49,013 bases of DNA from Aquiluna sp. (lineage in GTDB: Bacteria; Actinomycetota; Actinomycetes; Actinomycetales; Microbacteriaceae). The notes under the pieces are model-generated. The model had not been told where the DNA came from, did not search any database, and saw only the letters and a list, made by a program, of their open reading frames with translations. The DNA lies in NCBI GenBank assembly GCA_029241985.1, contig JAQWUU010000037.1, positions 1 to 49,013 of the forward strand. The letters run 5' to 3'. The number at the start of each line of letters is the position of its first letter. Within the stretch, counting starts at the first letter, position 1. This document shows positions 8,916 to 17,385 of the stretch, piece by piece. The position numbers and the translations under genes were made by a program.

Positions 8916-10311
8916 CCTCGAGCTGTTTGTCACCACCGCACTTATTGCTTTGGCAAGTGCGGTGGTGTCAGCGCTCATTGGCTACCCGATAGGAAACTGG
9001 CTGGCCTCTGTTTCGAAGTCTTACCGAAGATTTGTTTCGGCAGTGATTGTGGTTCCATTCTTATTGCCTCCTTTTCTGATCGGTCTAGCTCTGTTGCCAC
9101 TTCAGTCGCCGGAGATGAATTCCAGATTTGGAATACTTTGGATTATTGGTGCTCACGTTTTGATGAACGCTGGGTTCATGGCCAGAATCGTTTCTGCCAA
9201 CCAGGTACCGTCAGACCAAGTTGAGGCAGCCTCACTCGATGGCGCTGGAAGATTATCAACCAGGATCTTCGTTGAATTACCACAGCAATTGGGTGGAATG
9301 CTCTCTGCAGGATTACTTGTCGCTCTTTACAGTGCCACCAGCTACGGACTTGTTTTGACCCTGGGCCAAGGCAAGGTGCAGACGCTGGAGACTGAAATTG
9401 CGACCGCAGCGCTCAGAGATCTTGATTTCAATTCGGCTCTGGTTTTGGCTCTTCTGCAAACCGCACTCACACTTTGTTTTTTCTATTTGGCCAGATCAAT
9501 TGGTGCTGAGCCAACATCGCTATTTGGTGAGCAAGTTCCAGCTTCCAATGGTTCACGACTTGGTTGGATTCTCGGCACCTTGCTGCTGGCAGCAATCGGG
9601 TTTGTCTTTATTCAGGTCTTTTATCGCGCGGCAACTCTTGGACCCGGGTTGGTTCAAAACGTTCAAAATCTAGGTGGCAAGGGTGCCAGGGATTTATTGA
9701 ACATCTCGGTGATGGATGCAAGCATCAATTCTTTGCGAAACCTTGTGGTCGCCGCGCTAATCGCGCTGCCAATCGCCTGGCTTATTGCAGGAAGAAGAAA
9801 AACCAGCTTCGCCGTGCTCTTGCCGATAGGTATTTCCCCGGTTGTTTTCGGTCTCGTGTTTTTGATTCTTAGCGGTTACCTCCCTTCAGGAGTGCGCGGC
9901 AGTTGGCTCCTGGTTCCAATGGTGCAGAGCCTGTTTCTGATTCCCCTTAGCTATCAAGTGCTCAGGCCAGCGAGGCAAGCTGTCTCACTTGAAATCAAGG
10001 ATGCTGCTCGTTTGGATGGAGCTGTTGGATGGCAGATGTTTTCCCAAGTAGAAGCGCCGCTTGTGCGAAAGCCACTTGCAATTGCGGGTGCATTCGTAGC
10101 ACTGGGTTCACTTGGAGAGTTCGGCGCAGCTAGTTTCCTTGCCTACGGCTCTGAGGCTACGCTACCGCTGGTTTTGTTTAGGTTGATTGCAAGACCCGGG
10201 GCTGAGAACTTTGGCATGGCGATGGCAGCAGCGAGTTTGTTTGTGCTTCTTGCTTTTGTGGTGGTCTGGTTTATTTCTCGAGAAAGTCAAACGGAACTGC
10301 CAGATCGTTGA
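8905..10311 (+). CDS. thiP: Thiamine ABC transporter, fused permease
   Basis: A 468-aa membrane protein with two tandem binding-protein-dependent permease domains (roughly 1-220 and 250-460), about 12 TM helices, as in ThiP. Each half has an EAA-type cytoplasmic loop: VEAASLDGAGRLSTRIFVELP and IKDAARLDGAVGWQMFSQVE. These contact the ATPase. The start is TTG at 8905 within the end of thiB, with only a distant AAGGA, so it probably depends on translational coupling. No ATPase gene follows: the next 41 nt are shared with the convergent methyltransferase gene. The partner ThiQ-type ATPase must be elsewhere or shared. Confidence 0.9.
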   Translation: MTTNLELFVTTALIALASAVVSALIGYPIGNWLASVSKSYRRFVSAVIVVPFLLPPFLIGLALLPLQSPEMNSRFGILWIIGAHVLMNAGFMARIVSANQVPSDQVEAASLDGAGRLSTRIFVELPQQLGGMLSAGLLVALYSATSYGLVLTLGQGKVQTLETEIATAALRDLDFNSALVLALLQTALTLCFFYLARSIGAEPTSLFGEQVPASNGSRLGWILGTLLLAAIGFVFIQVFYRAATLGPGLVQNVQNLGGKGARDLLNISVMDASINSLRNLVVAALIALPIAWLIAGRRKTSFAVLLPIGISPVVFGLVFLILSGYLPSGVRGSWLLVPMVQSLFLIPLSYQVLRPARQAVSLEIKDAARLDGAVGWQMFSQVEAPLVRKPLAIAGAFVALGSLGEFGAASFLAYGSEATLPLVLFRLIARPGAENFGMAMAAASLFVLLAFVVVWFISRESQTELPDR

Positions 10312-11110
10312 GTCTTTTTTGAATCACTTCCAATGATTCAGGGTTTTGATCAACGACAGTGAAGTTCCTGCCCAGCTCAAAAGCGGCGTGAGCAGTGGTG
10401 CCGGAGCCGGCAAAGAAATCAAGTACTCGGTCACTAGGTTTTGAGCTGGCACTAATAATTCGCCTCAGAATTCCCAGTGGTTTCTGGGTTGGGTAACCGG
10501 TCTTTTCTTTTCCGGTTGGAGAAACGATGGTGTGCCACCAAACATCTGTTGGCAACTTGCCCCTTGCGACTTTCTCAGGGGTAACCAGTCCCGGTGCCAT
10601 ATATGGCTCTCGGTCAACTGTTGCAGAATCAAAGTAATAATCGTCTGGGTCGTTCACATAAACCAAGATTGTGTCGTGCTTGGCAGGCCATTTGCTTTTA
10701 GATTTCCCACCGTAGTCATAGGCCCAGATGATTTCGTTCAGGAAGCACTCCCTGCCAAATAGCGCATCCATCAGCACTTTTGCATAATGGGCTTCGCGAT
10801 AATCAAGGTGAAGGTAAATTGTTCCGGTTTTGGTCAGCAATCTTCGAGCCTCGATCAACCTTGGCTCAAGAAAGGCCCAGAAATCTGCAAACTCATCATC
10901 GTAGGACAGCACCGATTCGACAATCTGCTCATACCGCTTGCCTTGAAAACCAAGGTTTCCGGTGCTGCTAGCTCTTGATGATCTGTTTGTCCGCACCTGC
11001 TTGCGACCAGTGTTAAATGGTGGGTCGATGTAGATCAGCTGGAAAGACTCATCGGGAAGTGATTTCAACACACTTAGGTTTTCACCCTTGATAACCTGAT
11101 TGGTAGCCAT
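10271..11110 (-). CDS. Orphan site-specific DNA methyltransferase (N6-A/N4-C, beta class)
   Basis: A 279-aa SAM-dependent amino-methyltransferase acting on DNA. The order of motifs is beta class: catalytic motif IV DPPF near residue 30, then target-recognition and linker sequence, the conserved GYPTQKPLGILRRII, and SAM-binding motif I DFFAGSGTTAHAAFELGR near the C-terminus. ATG at 11110 (MATNQVIKGENL) is preferred over the longer frame that begins at 11146, which would add an unrelated hydrophobic stretch. No restriction endonuclease gene is adjacent, so it is probably a solitary methylase with a housekeeping or epigenetic role. The recognition site is not predictable here. It is divergent from the GNAT gene by 19 bp and overlaps thiP tail to tail by 41 nt. 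Confidence 0.9.
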   Translation of the reverse strand: MATNQVIKGENLSVLKSLPDESFQLIYIDPPFNTGRKQVRTNRSSRASSTGNLGFQGKRYEQIVESVLSYDDEFADFWAFLEPRLIEARRLLTKTGTIYLHLDYREAHYAKVLMDALFGRECFLNEIIWAYDYGGKSKSKWPAKHDTILVYVNDPDDYYFDSATVDREPYMAPGLVTPEKVARGKLPTDVWWHTIVSPTGKEKTGYPTQKPLGILRRIISASSKPSDRVLDFFAGSGTTAHAAFELGRNFTVVDQNPESLEVIQKRLNDLAVPFDFLEK

Positions 11111-11129
11111 AGAAAGAAAGATTAACAGC

Positions 11130-11459
11130 ATGAGCACAAAGGTCACACACGACAGTGAAAACCAGCGCTATGAAATCTATCTGGACAGCGTGCGAATCGG
11201 ACTTATGGATTACGTGATTTCCGAAAAAGACATCAGTCTTGTCCATACCGAAGTTAATCCTGAGCACCAGGGTAAGAATTTGGCTGCTATTTTGCTTCGG
11301 GAATCACTTGCCGACATTCGCGCCAGAGCGACCCATAAGGTCATACCTGTTTGCAGCTACACGGTCAAATACATGGAAAAACATCCGGACACCCATGACC
11401 TGCTCAAAGGAACGATCGAAGAGGCTGTCGCCTCTTGCCGCTGGCCAGGAGCCAACTAG
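11130..11459 (+). CDS. Small GNAT-fold N-acetyltransferase (YjdJ-like)
   Basis: A 109-aa protein of the short GNAT group (COG2388 type). It shows YEIYLDSVRIGLMDYVISEKD, then VNPEHQGKNLAAILLRESLADIRA, the acetyl-CoA-binding beta-bulge/helix, and VIPVCSYTVKYMEKHPD, the usual family ending with a conserved cysteine and tyrosine. The substrate is unknown. ATG at 11130 is preferred to an upstream in-frame GTG at 11100 because the family begins with this sequence and the longer form would overlap the divergent methyltransferase start. It ends in a shared CTAG with the convergent thioesterase gene. Confidence 0.88.
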   Translation: MSTKVTHDSENQRYEIYLDSVRIGLMDYVISEKDISLVHTEVNPEHQGKNLAAILLRESLADIRARATHKVIPVCSYTVKYMEKHPDTHDLLKGTIEEAVASCRWPGAN

Positions 11460-12007
11460 TCCCAGGTGCTGGGGGCTGGTTCTTTACCCTTGGGTAATTG
11501 AGTATCTTTTGCCCATCTGAGAACCCACTCTGGAACAGTCGGTTCTGGTCCTGGCCATCCACCGGAACCCTCCATGACTTCCTTGGGAGTCAAGATTCCC
11601 CAGCTGCGCTTCAAAAACCGCCCACGCATGATTGCCTTGGCATAGATCTCGCCATTACGAACAAAGCGCTGCTCAATGTAATACGCAACGTCGTCCCAAC
11701 CGATGACCTTCGTTTCAAGGTCAAATTTTTGCCATGGTTCTAGTGACTTGCGATAGCTGATGGTTGAATTCACAACGATCGGGTACCAGCCCTTTTTGTT
11801 CCACTCTTTCCAGAATCCAGTTCTAAGACCCTGGTCGTAGCGACCAAGATCCATCAGGGTTAGAAAGACACCATTATTCATGTGCTTGTAGATGTCCAAG
11901 TCACTTGGCATAACCCGAAGGGAAACCCGCGACACCTCGTCGATTGTTAGTTTGGAACGACGTCGCCAAGTCATGGAAATGTAAAGAATTCGGAACCAGA
12001 GTTTCAC
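11456..12007 (-). CDS. Acyl-CoA thioesterase-like hotdog protein
   Basis: A 183-aa protein with a 4HBT-type hotdog fold, similar to THEM6-like proteins. DLDIYKHMNNGVFLTLMDLGRYD is the characteristic helix-entry segment; the aspartate and histidine/asparagine cluster is where thioesterases keep catalytic residues. IVVNSTISYRKSLEPWQKFDLETKV and AKAIMRGRFLK complete the sheet. Substrate unknown. The start is GTG at 12007, overlapping the stop of the M13 peptidase gene by 4 nt (GTGA), so the two are translationally coupled. The first 12 residues are hydrophobic and could instead mean that ATG at 11974 (MTWRRRSK) is the true start. Confidence 0.82.
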   Translation of the reverse strand: MKLWFRILYISMTWRRRSKLTIDEVSRVSLRVMPSDLDIYKHMNNGVFLTLMDLGRYDQGLRTGFWKEWNKKGWYPIVVNSTISYRKSLEPWQKFDLETKVIGWDDVAYYIEQRFVRNGEIYAKAIMRGRFLKRSWGILTPKEVMEGSGGWPGPEPTVPEWVLRWAKDTQLPKGKEPAPSTWD

Positions 12008-13968
12008 CAGATAACTACGCGATCTTTTGGCTCAAGCCACATTTCATCTGTCTCACTAGTCTCAAATGTCTCGTGGTAGATGTCAAGGTTTTTAACCACC
12101 TGATTGCACCTGAACTCCGGTGGTGAGTGAGGATCTGTGGCTAGCCTCTGAATTGCGATCTCATCTCGTGACATTGCCCTCCAGCACTGAGCCCAGGAGA
12201 AGAAGAACCTCTCGGCTGCTGTGTAACCATTGATCACTGGGGGCTCTTTGCCATCAAGCGAGATGATGTATGCCTTCCACGCAATACCTAGGCCCCCAAG
12301 GTCTCCGATGTTCTCGCCAATGGTCAGTTCACCGTTGACGGTGTGAGTGTCATCAAGCTTCGCCGGGCTCAGTTTGTTGTACTGATCGATGAGCGACTTG
12401 GTTCTCTTTTCGAAGGCTTCCCGATCAGACTCGGTCCACCAAGAAAGTAGCTTGCCATCACCATCGTATTTAGAACCCTGGTCATCGAAACCGTGACCAA
12501 TCTCGTGACCAATCACCGCGCCAATGCCACCAAAGTTTTCAGCATCGTCAGCCTCCTCTGAAAAGAAGGGAGGCTGCAAAATGGCGGCTGGGAAAACTAT
12601 CTCATTCAACCCAGGGTTGTAATAAGCATTCACAGTCTGCGGGGTCATGTGCCATTCTTCTCGGTCGATTGGAGACCCGATCTTCTTAGCTTGGTATTCG
12701 AAGTCCCACTTCGAAACATTCTTGATGTTCTGCAAGAGATCATCGCGCTTGATGACAATGCTCGAGTAGTCGTGCCACTTAACCGGGTAGCCGATCTTCG
12801 GGGTGAACTTCTGCAGTTTGGTTTGAGCCTTTTGCTTGGTCTCGTCTGTCATCCAATCGAGCTCATCGATGCTCTGTCGATATGCCTCAATTAGGTGGGC
12901 GACCAACTTGTCCATCTGAGTTTTTGAACTCGGCGGGAAGTGCTTCTCAACGTAAATCTTTCCAACAGCCTCGCCCAGGCTTCCTTCGACCAAACTCACC
13001 GCGCGCTTCCAGCGCGAGCGGTTCACTGGCTGACCAGTCAACTTGGTGCCGTAGAAACTAAAGCGCTCTGCAACAAAGTCGTCTGATAGATATGGAGCGT
13101 GAGCGCGGATAAACAACCAGCTCAGCCAAACCTTCAAAGTCTCTAGGTGCTCCAACGTCAAAACTTCAGAAAGTCCTTCAAAGAAAGAAGGCATCATAAC
13201 TACATTCCATTCTAGGAATGCTTCTGTTAGCTCAAGCCCGGCTAAGTATTCATCCCAAAGAATAGAAGGAGCAAGCTGCTTCAATTCCGCGAATGTCTTG
13301 AGGTTGTACGTCTTTTCGGCATCGCGGGACTCAACCCTGCTCCAGTGCTTTGAAGCGATCAGAGTTTCAAGGGCAAGAATGTTTTCTGCGTTTTGCTTTG
13401 CAGCCGACTTGTCCACGCCCGCTAGCTCAAACATTCTCGCGATGTGAAGCGGATACTCGGATTTCACATCTTTGTATTTCTCGTCGGTGTAATAGTCCTT
13501 ATCCGGCAGACCGAGTCCGCCGTTGTAAAAATGAACCAGGTAGCGTTCTGGATCTCCTGGATCATTGTCTATGTAGCTTCCCCAAAGACCACCAACACCC
13601 ATTCGCTCAAGTTGGCCCATCAGGTGGAAAAGCTCTTTGAGGTTTGAAACGCTTGAAATCTTTTCCAAGTCCGCCGCTAGTGGTGTTGCACCAAGCGTCT
13701 GGATCCGCTCCTCGTCTAGAAATGAGGCGTAAAGATCGCCAATCTGTTGGCTAACTCCGGGTTGTGGATCAGCAGCTGCCTCTTCAAGAATATTCTTGAC
13801 GGCTAGCTCTGCATCATCGGCCAACATGTAGAAGCTGCCGTAGACGGCTTTGTCTTCTGGGATTTCGGTTTTGTCCAGCCACCCGCCGTTGACATGCTGG
13901 AAGAGATCCTTGGTTGGACTGACTGACTTATTAAATGAGGCTGTTTCAAGCCCTGGCTTCATAGACAT
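12004..13968 (-). CDS. M13-family zinc metallopeptidase (PepO/neprilysin type)
   Basis: A 654-aa endopeptidase. The zinc motif HEIGH is in VIGHEIGHGFDDQGSKYDGDG, and the third ligand Glu and catalytic Asp are in GENIGDLGGLGIAW. NAYYNPGLNEIVFPAAILQPPFF upstream is the S1' region conserved in the family. The length matches bacterial M13 enzymes. The N-terminus MSMKPGLETASFNKSVSPTKDLF has no signal peptide or TM, so a cytoplasmic oligopeptidase role is likely. ATG at 13968 is preceded by AGAAAG. It is followed by the overlapping thioesterase-like gene. Confidence 0.95.
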   Translation of the reverse strand: MSMKPGLETASFNKSVSPTKDLFQHVNGGWLDKTEIPEDKAVYGSFYMLADDAELAVKNILEEAAADPQPGVSQQIGDLYASFLDEERIQTLGATPLAADLEKISSVSNLKELFHLMGQLERMGVGGLWGSYIDNDPGDPERYLVHFYNGGLGLPDKDYYTDEKYKDVKSEYPLHIARMFELAGVDKSAAKQNAENILALETLIASKHWSRVESRDAEKTYNLKTFAELKQLAPSILWDEYLAGLELTEAFLEWNVVMMPSFFEGLSEVLTLEHLETLKVWLSWLFIRAHAPYLSDDFVAERFSFYGTKLTGQPVNRSRWKRAVSLVEGSLGEAVGKIYVEKHFPPSSKTQMDKLVAHLIEAYRQSIDELDWMTDETKQKAQTKLQKFTPKIGYPVKWHDYSSIVIKRDDLLQNIKNVSKWDFEYQAKKIGSPIDREEWHMTPQTVNAYYNPGLNEIVFPAAILQPPFFSEEADDAENFGGIGAVIGHEIGHGFDDQGSKYDGDGKLLSWWTESDREAFEKRTKSLIDQYNKLSPAKLDDTHTVNGELTIGENIGDLGGLGIAWKAYIISLDGKEPPVINGYTAAERFFFSWAQCWRAMSRDEIAIQRLATDPHSPPEFRCNQVVKNLDIYHETFETSETDEMWLEPKDRVVIW

Positions 13969-14012
13969 CTTTCTAGTCTATGACTGCCACCTCTGACTAA
14001 ACTGAATTTCAA

Positions 14013-14924
14013 ATGGCAATAAACAAGATCATCCTTTATTACGGGTTCACTCCGGTGGCGGACCCGAAAGCGGTCATGCTCTGGCAGAAGACGCTTTGCG
14101 ATGCGCTAAACCTGAAGGGTCGCATCCTGATCTCCAAACACGGCATCAATGGCACGCTCGGTGGCGACATGTCCGATTTGAAGAAATACTCAAGGGCAAC
14201 CAAAGAGTACCCAGGCTTTGGCAAGATCGATTTCAAATGGTCGGATGGTTTGGGTGATGACTTTCCAAAACTCAGCGTCAAGGTGAGAAAAGAACTTGTG
14301 GCGTTCACAACCCCCGATGAGGTCAAGGTCGAGAAATCGGGTGTAACCAACGGCGGAAAACATCTAAAGCCTCACCAGGTGAACGAGCTTGTTGAGAAGC
14401 ACGGCGACGATGTCGTCTTCTTTGACGGTCGAAATGCTTTTGAGGCAAAAATCGGCAAGTTCAAAAACGCAATCGTGCCGGATGTTCAAACCACACACGA
14501 TTTTGTTGCAGAGCTGGAATCTGGGAAATATGACCACCTCAAGGACAAACAGATTGTCACCTACTGCACCGGTGGCATTCGCTGTGAAATTCTGTCGGCG
14601 GTAATGCTGAACCGCGGCTTCAAAGAGGTTTATCAAATTGAAGGCGGCATCGTCCGCTATGGAGAAAAGTTCCGCGATAAAGGTCTCTGGGAGGGCGCTC
14701 TATATGTATTTGATAAGCGCATGACCCACAATTTTTCCAGTGATGCAAAAACAATAGGTGAGTGCGAGGCGTGCAACGGACCGACCTCAAATTTCAGAAA
14801 CTGCCAGGGGCCCGGCTGCAAAGACCTAGTTCTTCTTTGCGACAACTGTTTTGAAACACCAGAAAACCTGAACTGCGACCCGAGCCATGTCAGGGGCCGG
14901 CAAAAGCTTCAGGAGATTGGCTAG
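14013..14924 (+). CDS. trhO: tRNA uridine(34) hydroxylase (rhodanese family)
   Basis: A 303-aa protein of the YceA/UPF0176 group, which in bacteria hydroxylates U34 of tRNAs on the way to 5-methoxyuridine-type modifications. The N-terminal ferredoxin-like domain (about 1-95) is followed by a rhodanese domain (about 125-225) whose loop YCTGGIRCE carries C185 and C191. The C-terminal part is Cys-rich (CEACNG, CQGPGC, CDNC), as in family members. ATG at 14013, 44 bp from the divergent M13 gene. A strong hairpin lies just downstream at 14936-14963. Confidence 0.93.
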   Translation: MAINKIILYYGFTPVADPKAVMLWQKTLCDALNLKGRILISKHGINGTLGGDMSDLKKYSRATKEYPGFGKIDFKWSDGLGDDFPKLSVKVRKELVAFTTPDEVKVEKSGVTNGGKHLKPHQVNELVEKHGDDVVFFDGRNAFEAKIGKFKNAIVPDVQTTHDFVAELESGKYDHLKDKQIVTYCTGGIRCEILSAVMLNRGFKEVYQIEGGIVRYGEKFRDKGLWEGALYVFDKRMTHNFSSDAKTIGECEACNGPTSNFRNCQGPGCKDLVLLCDNCFETPENLNCDPSHVRGRQKLQEIG

Positions 14925-14935
14925 TTGTAGGAGAA

Positions 14936-14963
14936 AACCCCCAAGCAATTCTGCTCGGGGGTT
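14936..14963. terminator. Bidirectional intrinsic terminator between convergent genes
   Basis: A stem AACCCCC/GGGGGTT with an inner AGCA/TGCT pair closes on a short loop. On the minus strand it ends in GGGGGTTTTC, fitting termination of the secreted-protein gene; on the plus strand the U-tract is weak. It lies between trhO and the gene at 15098. I see no other feature in 14964-15097. Confidence 0.8.
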
Positions 14964-15097
14964 ACTCCAATTAGGAGGGTATCAAGTCAAGTAATTGACT
15001 TCACGGCTTCAGCTTATGAATCCAAGCCCTTTCTACTGGTGAAAATCAGTGTTTAGCCACCAACTTGTCAGCTAACACTCAGGTTAGGCATTCTTGG

Positions 15098-15796
15098 TCA
15101 CTCAGCTGGTTCCTCTGGCTCCCAAGATGGTGACCATTCAGCTGGATCAAGATCCTTATTGTTGCCCATCTTGCCGTGGCCCTTCTTGTCGTAACCACCC
15201 TTTTTCATTTTCCACTGCTCGGATGTCGCAGCCACTATTTCGCTGTAGCTGACAGTTAGATCCGCAGAGCTTGTGATTGTTGTGGCGCCAGCGGCGTCAG
15301 TGGTCATTGTTACCAGGATAGGGTCGGAGCCATCTGATGGATACACTGCGAATTTCTTGACTCCTGCTTCTCCTGAAGTTTTGAAGCTCAGGGTTGCCTG
15401 GATATCTCCATCAATAATTTCAGGCAGCTCTGGGTTTCCGGTCTCATCAATTGCAGGCTTAAACCCCATGATTCGAGACTTGGCTTCAGGCTTGGCTTCA
15501 GGCAGGACGGTTGCGTCATCTGCCAATCGATACACTCCAAAGTTCGCTCCCTTTGCAGCTTCACGGAGCGAGGTTACATCTGCAGGAACACTTGTTATCT
15601 CCGCTGAGACGGAAACAAATGATCCCTTTGACATCATCTTTCCGTAAGCACCTTCTTTTTGAGCTTCAACGCCCATGCCGCCACGCTCACCAGGTTTCTT
15701 TTGGCCATCATGGGCAAGCGATGGTAATGAAATTGCCAGTGCTCCTGCGGTAATAGCCGCCGTTGCGGCTATCGCGATTTTTGATTTTTTCTTCAT
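15098..15796 (-). CDS. Secreted protein of unknown function
   Basis: A 232-aa protein with a clear Sec signal: MKKKSKIAIAATAAITAGAL is a basic start plus hydrophobic core, with likely cleavage after SLAHA-type sequence near residue 29. The mature part begins with a Gly/Lys-rich region (HDGQKKPGERGGMGVEAQKE). A beta-rich domain follows (about 55-185, with SVSAEITSVPADVTSLREAA and AGATTITSSADLTVSYSEI). It ends in a Lys/Gly tract MKKGGYDKKGHGKMG and an acidic Trp/Pro tail. A short tandem PEAKPEAK occurs at about 100-107. No family recognised. ATG at 15796 follows a perfect AAGGAG, suggesting strong translation. It stands alone, with a terminator downstream. Confidence 0.82.
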   Translation of the reverse strand: MKKKSKIAIAATAAITAGALAISLPSLAHDGQKKPGERGGMGVEAQKEGAYGKMMSKGSFVSVSAEITSVPADVTSLREAAKGANFGVYRLADDATVLPEAKPEAKSRIMGFKPAIDETGNPELPEIIDGDIQATLSFKTSGEAGVKKFAVYPSDGSDPILVTMTTDAAGATTITSSADLTVSYSEIVAATSEQWKMKKGGYDKKGHGKMGNNKDLDPAEWSPSWEPEEPAE

Positions 15797-15901
15797 GTTC
15801 GCTCCTTGTCGTTGTCAATTATTCGGACAAGCAACAAGCTAGCTAGGAAAGATCAAATTCAACCCAAAATTCAGTGAGCGTGGAGTGGCTTGCCAGCTGG
15901 G

Positions 15902-15926
15902 TGCCAGAAAAGCCTGCTGTCTGGCA
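15902..15926 (-). terminator. Hairpin downstream of the TRIC-like gene
   Basis: TGCCAGA/TCTGGCA forms a perfect 7-bp stem with an 11-nt loop, 12 nt beyond the stop of the gene at 15939. No T-tract follows, so it may stabilise the mRNA end rather than terminate. Positions 15797-15901 otherwise hold only the promoter region and AAGGAG site of the secreted-protein gene. Confidence 0.4.
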
Positions 15927-15938
15927 GTTCGCTGGATG

Positions 15939-16562
15939 TTATAGGTATCGCCAGCGGAAAAGTTCGAGCTTGAACTTCACTGCTAAAAGTCGAACAACAA
16001 CCATAAGAACGGCCGCAATTAGAACGTCTACATATTCGGGAGACCGCAAGTAGCCCAAGAGAACAACGACCCAACCTCCGGCAAATGCAATTGCTGCGTA
16101 GGGCTGATGATCGTGGAAGGCCCTGGGCACTTCATTCACGAGCACGTCTCTGAGAACACCTCCGGCTACCGCTGTAACAACACCCATCAGGACGGCTATC
16201 AGTGGGCTCATCCCTGAAACCAGTGCGATGTGTGTGCCGCCGGCTGCAAAAATACCAAGGCCAAAAGCATCGGGTATCAGCATGATTTTTTCTGTCAGGA
16301 CAATGTGGTTGGCCTTAAAGAAAAATGGCAAAGCCAATCCGACTCCAATAAGAACCCAAACCCAAAATTCTTGTTCAACCCAGAAGAATGGCCGGCGATC
16401 CAGCAGGACATCGCGAAGCGTTCCACCTCCAAAAGCTGCAATCGCACCAATCATTACGACGCCAACCAGGTCAAATTGCTTTCTCGCGGCCTCAATGATT
16501 CCGGACAGGGCAAATGCCAGCACTCCGAGCGCTTCAAAGGCGAGTAGAAATGTCTCTAGCAA
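15939..16562 (-). CDS. TRIC-channel/UPF0126 membrane protein
   Basis: A 207-aa inner-membrane protein of the bacterial TRIC family (UPF0126, YadS/YicG-like). Some members are cation channels and some have been linked to glycine uptake. It has seven hydrophobic segments arranged as two similar halves, each with a conserved Gly-rich loop: GAIAAFGGGTLRDVLLDRRPFF (about 38-60) and GVVTAVAGGVLRDVLVNEVPRAF (about 126-149). The start is TTG at 16562 (MLETFLLAFEALG); no better in-frame codon keeps the first helix. It is divergent from fhaA across 151 bp. Confidence 0.9.
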   Translation of the reverse strand: MLETFLLAFEALGVLAFALSGIIEAARKQFDLVGVVMIGAIAAFGGGTLRDVLLDRRPFFWVEQEFWVWVLIGVGLALPFFFKANHIVLTEKIMLIPDAFGLGIFAAGGTHIALVSGMSPLIAVLMGVVTAVAGGVLRDVLVNEVPRAFHDHQPYAAIAFAGGWVVVLLGYLRSPEYVDVLIAAVLMVVVRLLAVKFKLELFRWRYL

Positions 16563-16713
16563 TTTTGGGTCTTTTCGCGGTAGTTCGGCCAGCAGGCCAA
16601 GGTTGACTAATTGGCCCTAAGTCTAACTCCGCAAGGGTTGATTAGAGGGCGCTATTTGGGGCCTTCAGCACTAGACTTGCCACACCTAAGAACCGCTAAG
16701 GGAAGCAGGTAAC

Positions 16714-17385
16714 GTGGGCTTTCTAGACAAGGCCGAAGCGCGCATCGAGAACACTGTGGGCTCGATGTTTGCAAAGCTGTCGAAAAGGCAGTTGCAGCCG
16801 ATTGAGATTTCGCAGGCCGTTAAGAACACCATGGACGTTGCGGCAAAGCTTGGCTCAGGAGACAAAGTTCTCGTTCCCCATCGCTACCTGATAAAACTAA
16901 ATCCTGCCGACAGACAAAATGTTTCTGACCAGCTCCTTCGCGCCATCGGGACAGAAATAGCCGACTATGCGAATCAAAAAAACTTTAGAGTCACCAGTGA
17001 TATCGAGCTAAAGCTCTCCGAGGACCCAGGAGTCCCAAAAGGTAGAGTCAAGGTTGGCTCGGCTGCCGTCAGTTCAACAGTTAAGTGGCAGCCGATAATT
17101 AGCTTCGGCAGCATTCGTCACGAACTCAGAGATGGCACCACAACTTTTGGCCGCGATGACCAAGCCGAGGTCATGATTGACGACCGCGGCCTGAGCCGCA
17201 TTCACTTTGAAATTGCATTCAACGGCGAAATTGCTGCTGTCAGGGACTTGGAATCAACCAACGGAACCTTCGTGGACGGCAACAGGGTGAGTGAGCTGGT
17301 ACTTCGCCAGGGCAGTGTGATTACCGCGGGCAGGACTGAGTTTGCATTTGAGCTCGTGGCATTGACAGGAGAGTCAAGTGAGTGA
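16714..17385 (+). CDS. fhaA: FHA-domain protein FhaA (DUF3662 + FHA)
   Basis: A 223-aa cytoplasmic signalling adaptor that binds phosphothreonine on partners of the PknA/PknB kinases and influences peptidoglycan synthesis. The N-terminal DUF3662 domain (about 1-115) begins MGFLDKAEARIENTVGSMFAK, the family opening. The C-terminal FHA domain (about 135-215) has TTFGRDDQAEVMIDD, LSRIHFEI and DLESTNGTFVDGNRV, supplying the Arg, Ser, His and Asn of the phosphothreonine pocket. The usual linker is very short here, so the protein is much smaller than the mycobacterial FhaA. GTG start at 16714. It overlaps fhaB by 8 nt and heads the cluster. Confidence 0.95.
   Translation: MGFLDKAEARIENTVGSMFAKLSKRQLQPIEISQAVKNTMDVAAKLGSGDKVLVPHRYLIKLNPADRQNVSDQLLRAIGTEIADYANQKNFRVTSDIELKLSEDPGVPKGRVKVGSAAVSSTVKWQPIISFGSIRHELRDGTTTFGRDDQAEVMIDDRGLSRIHFEIAFNGEIAAVRDLESTNGTFVDGNRVSELVLRQGSVITAGRTEFAFELVALTGESSE

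Noticed and set aside
15478-15501. Tandem 12-nt repeat inside the secreted-protein gene
   Set aside because: It only encodes PEAKPEAK, a local coding duplication; no sign of a larger repeat array.
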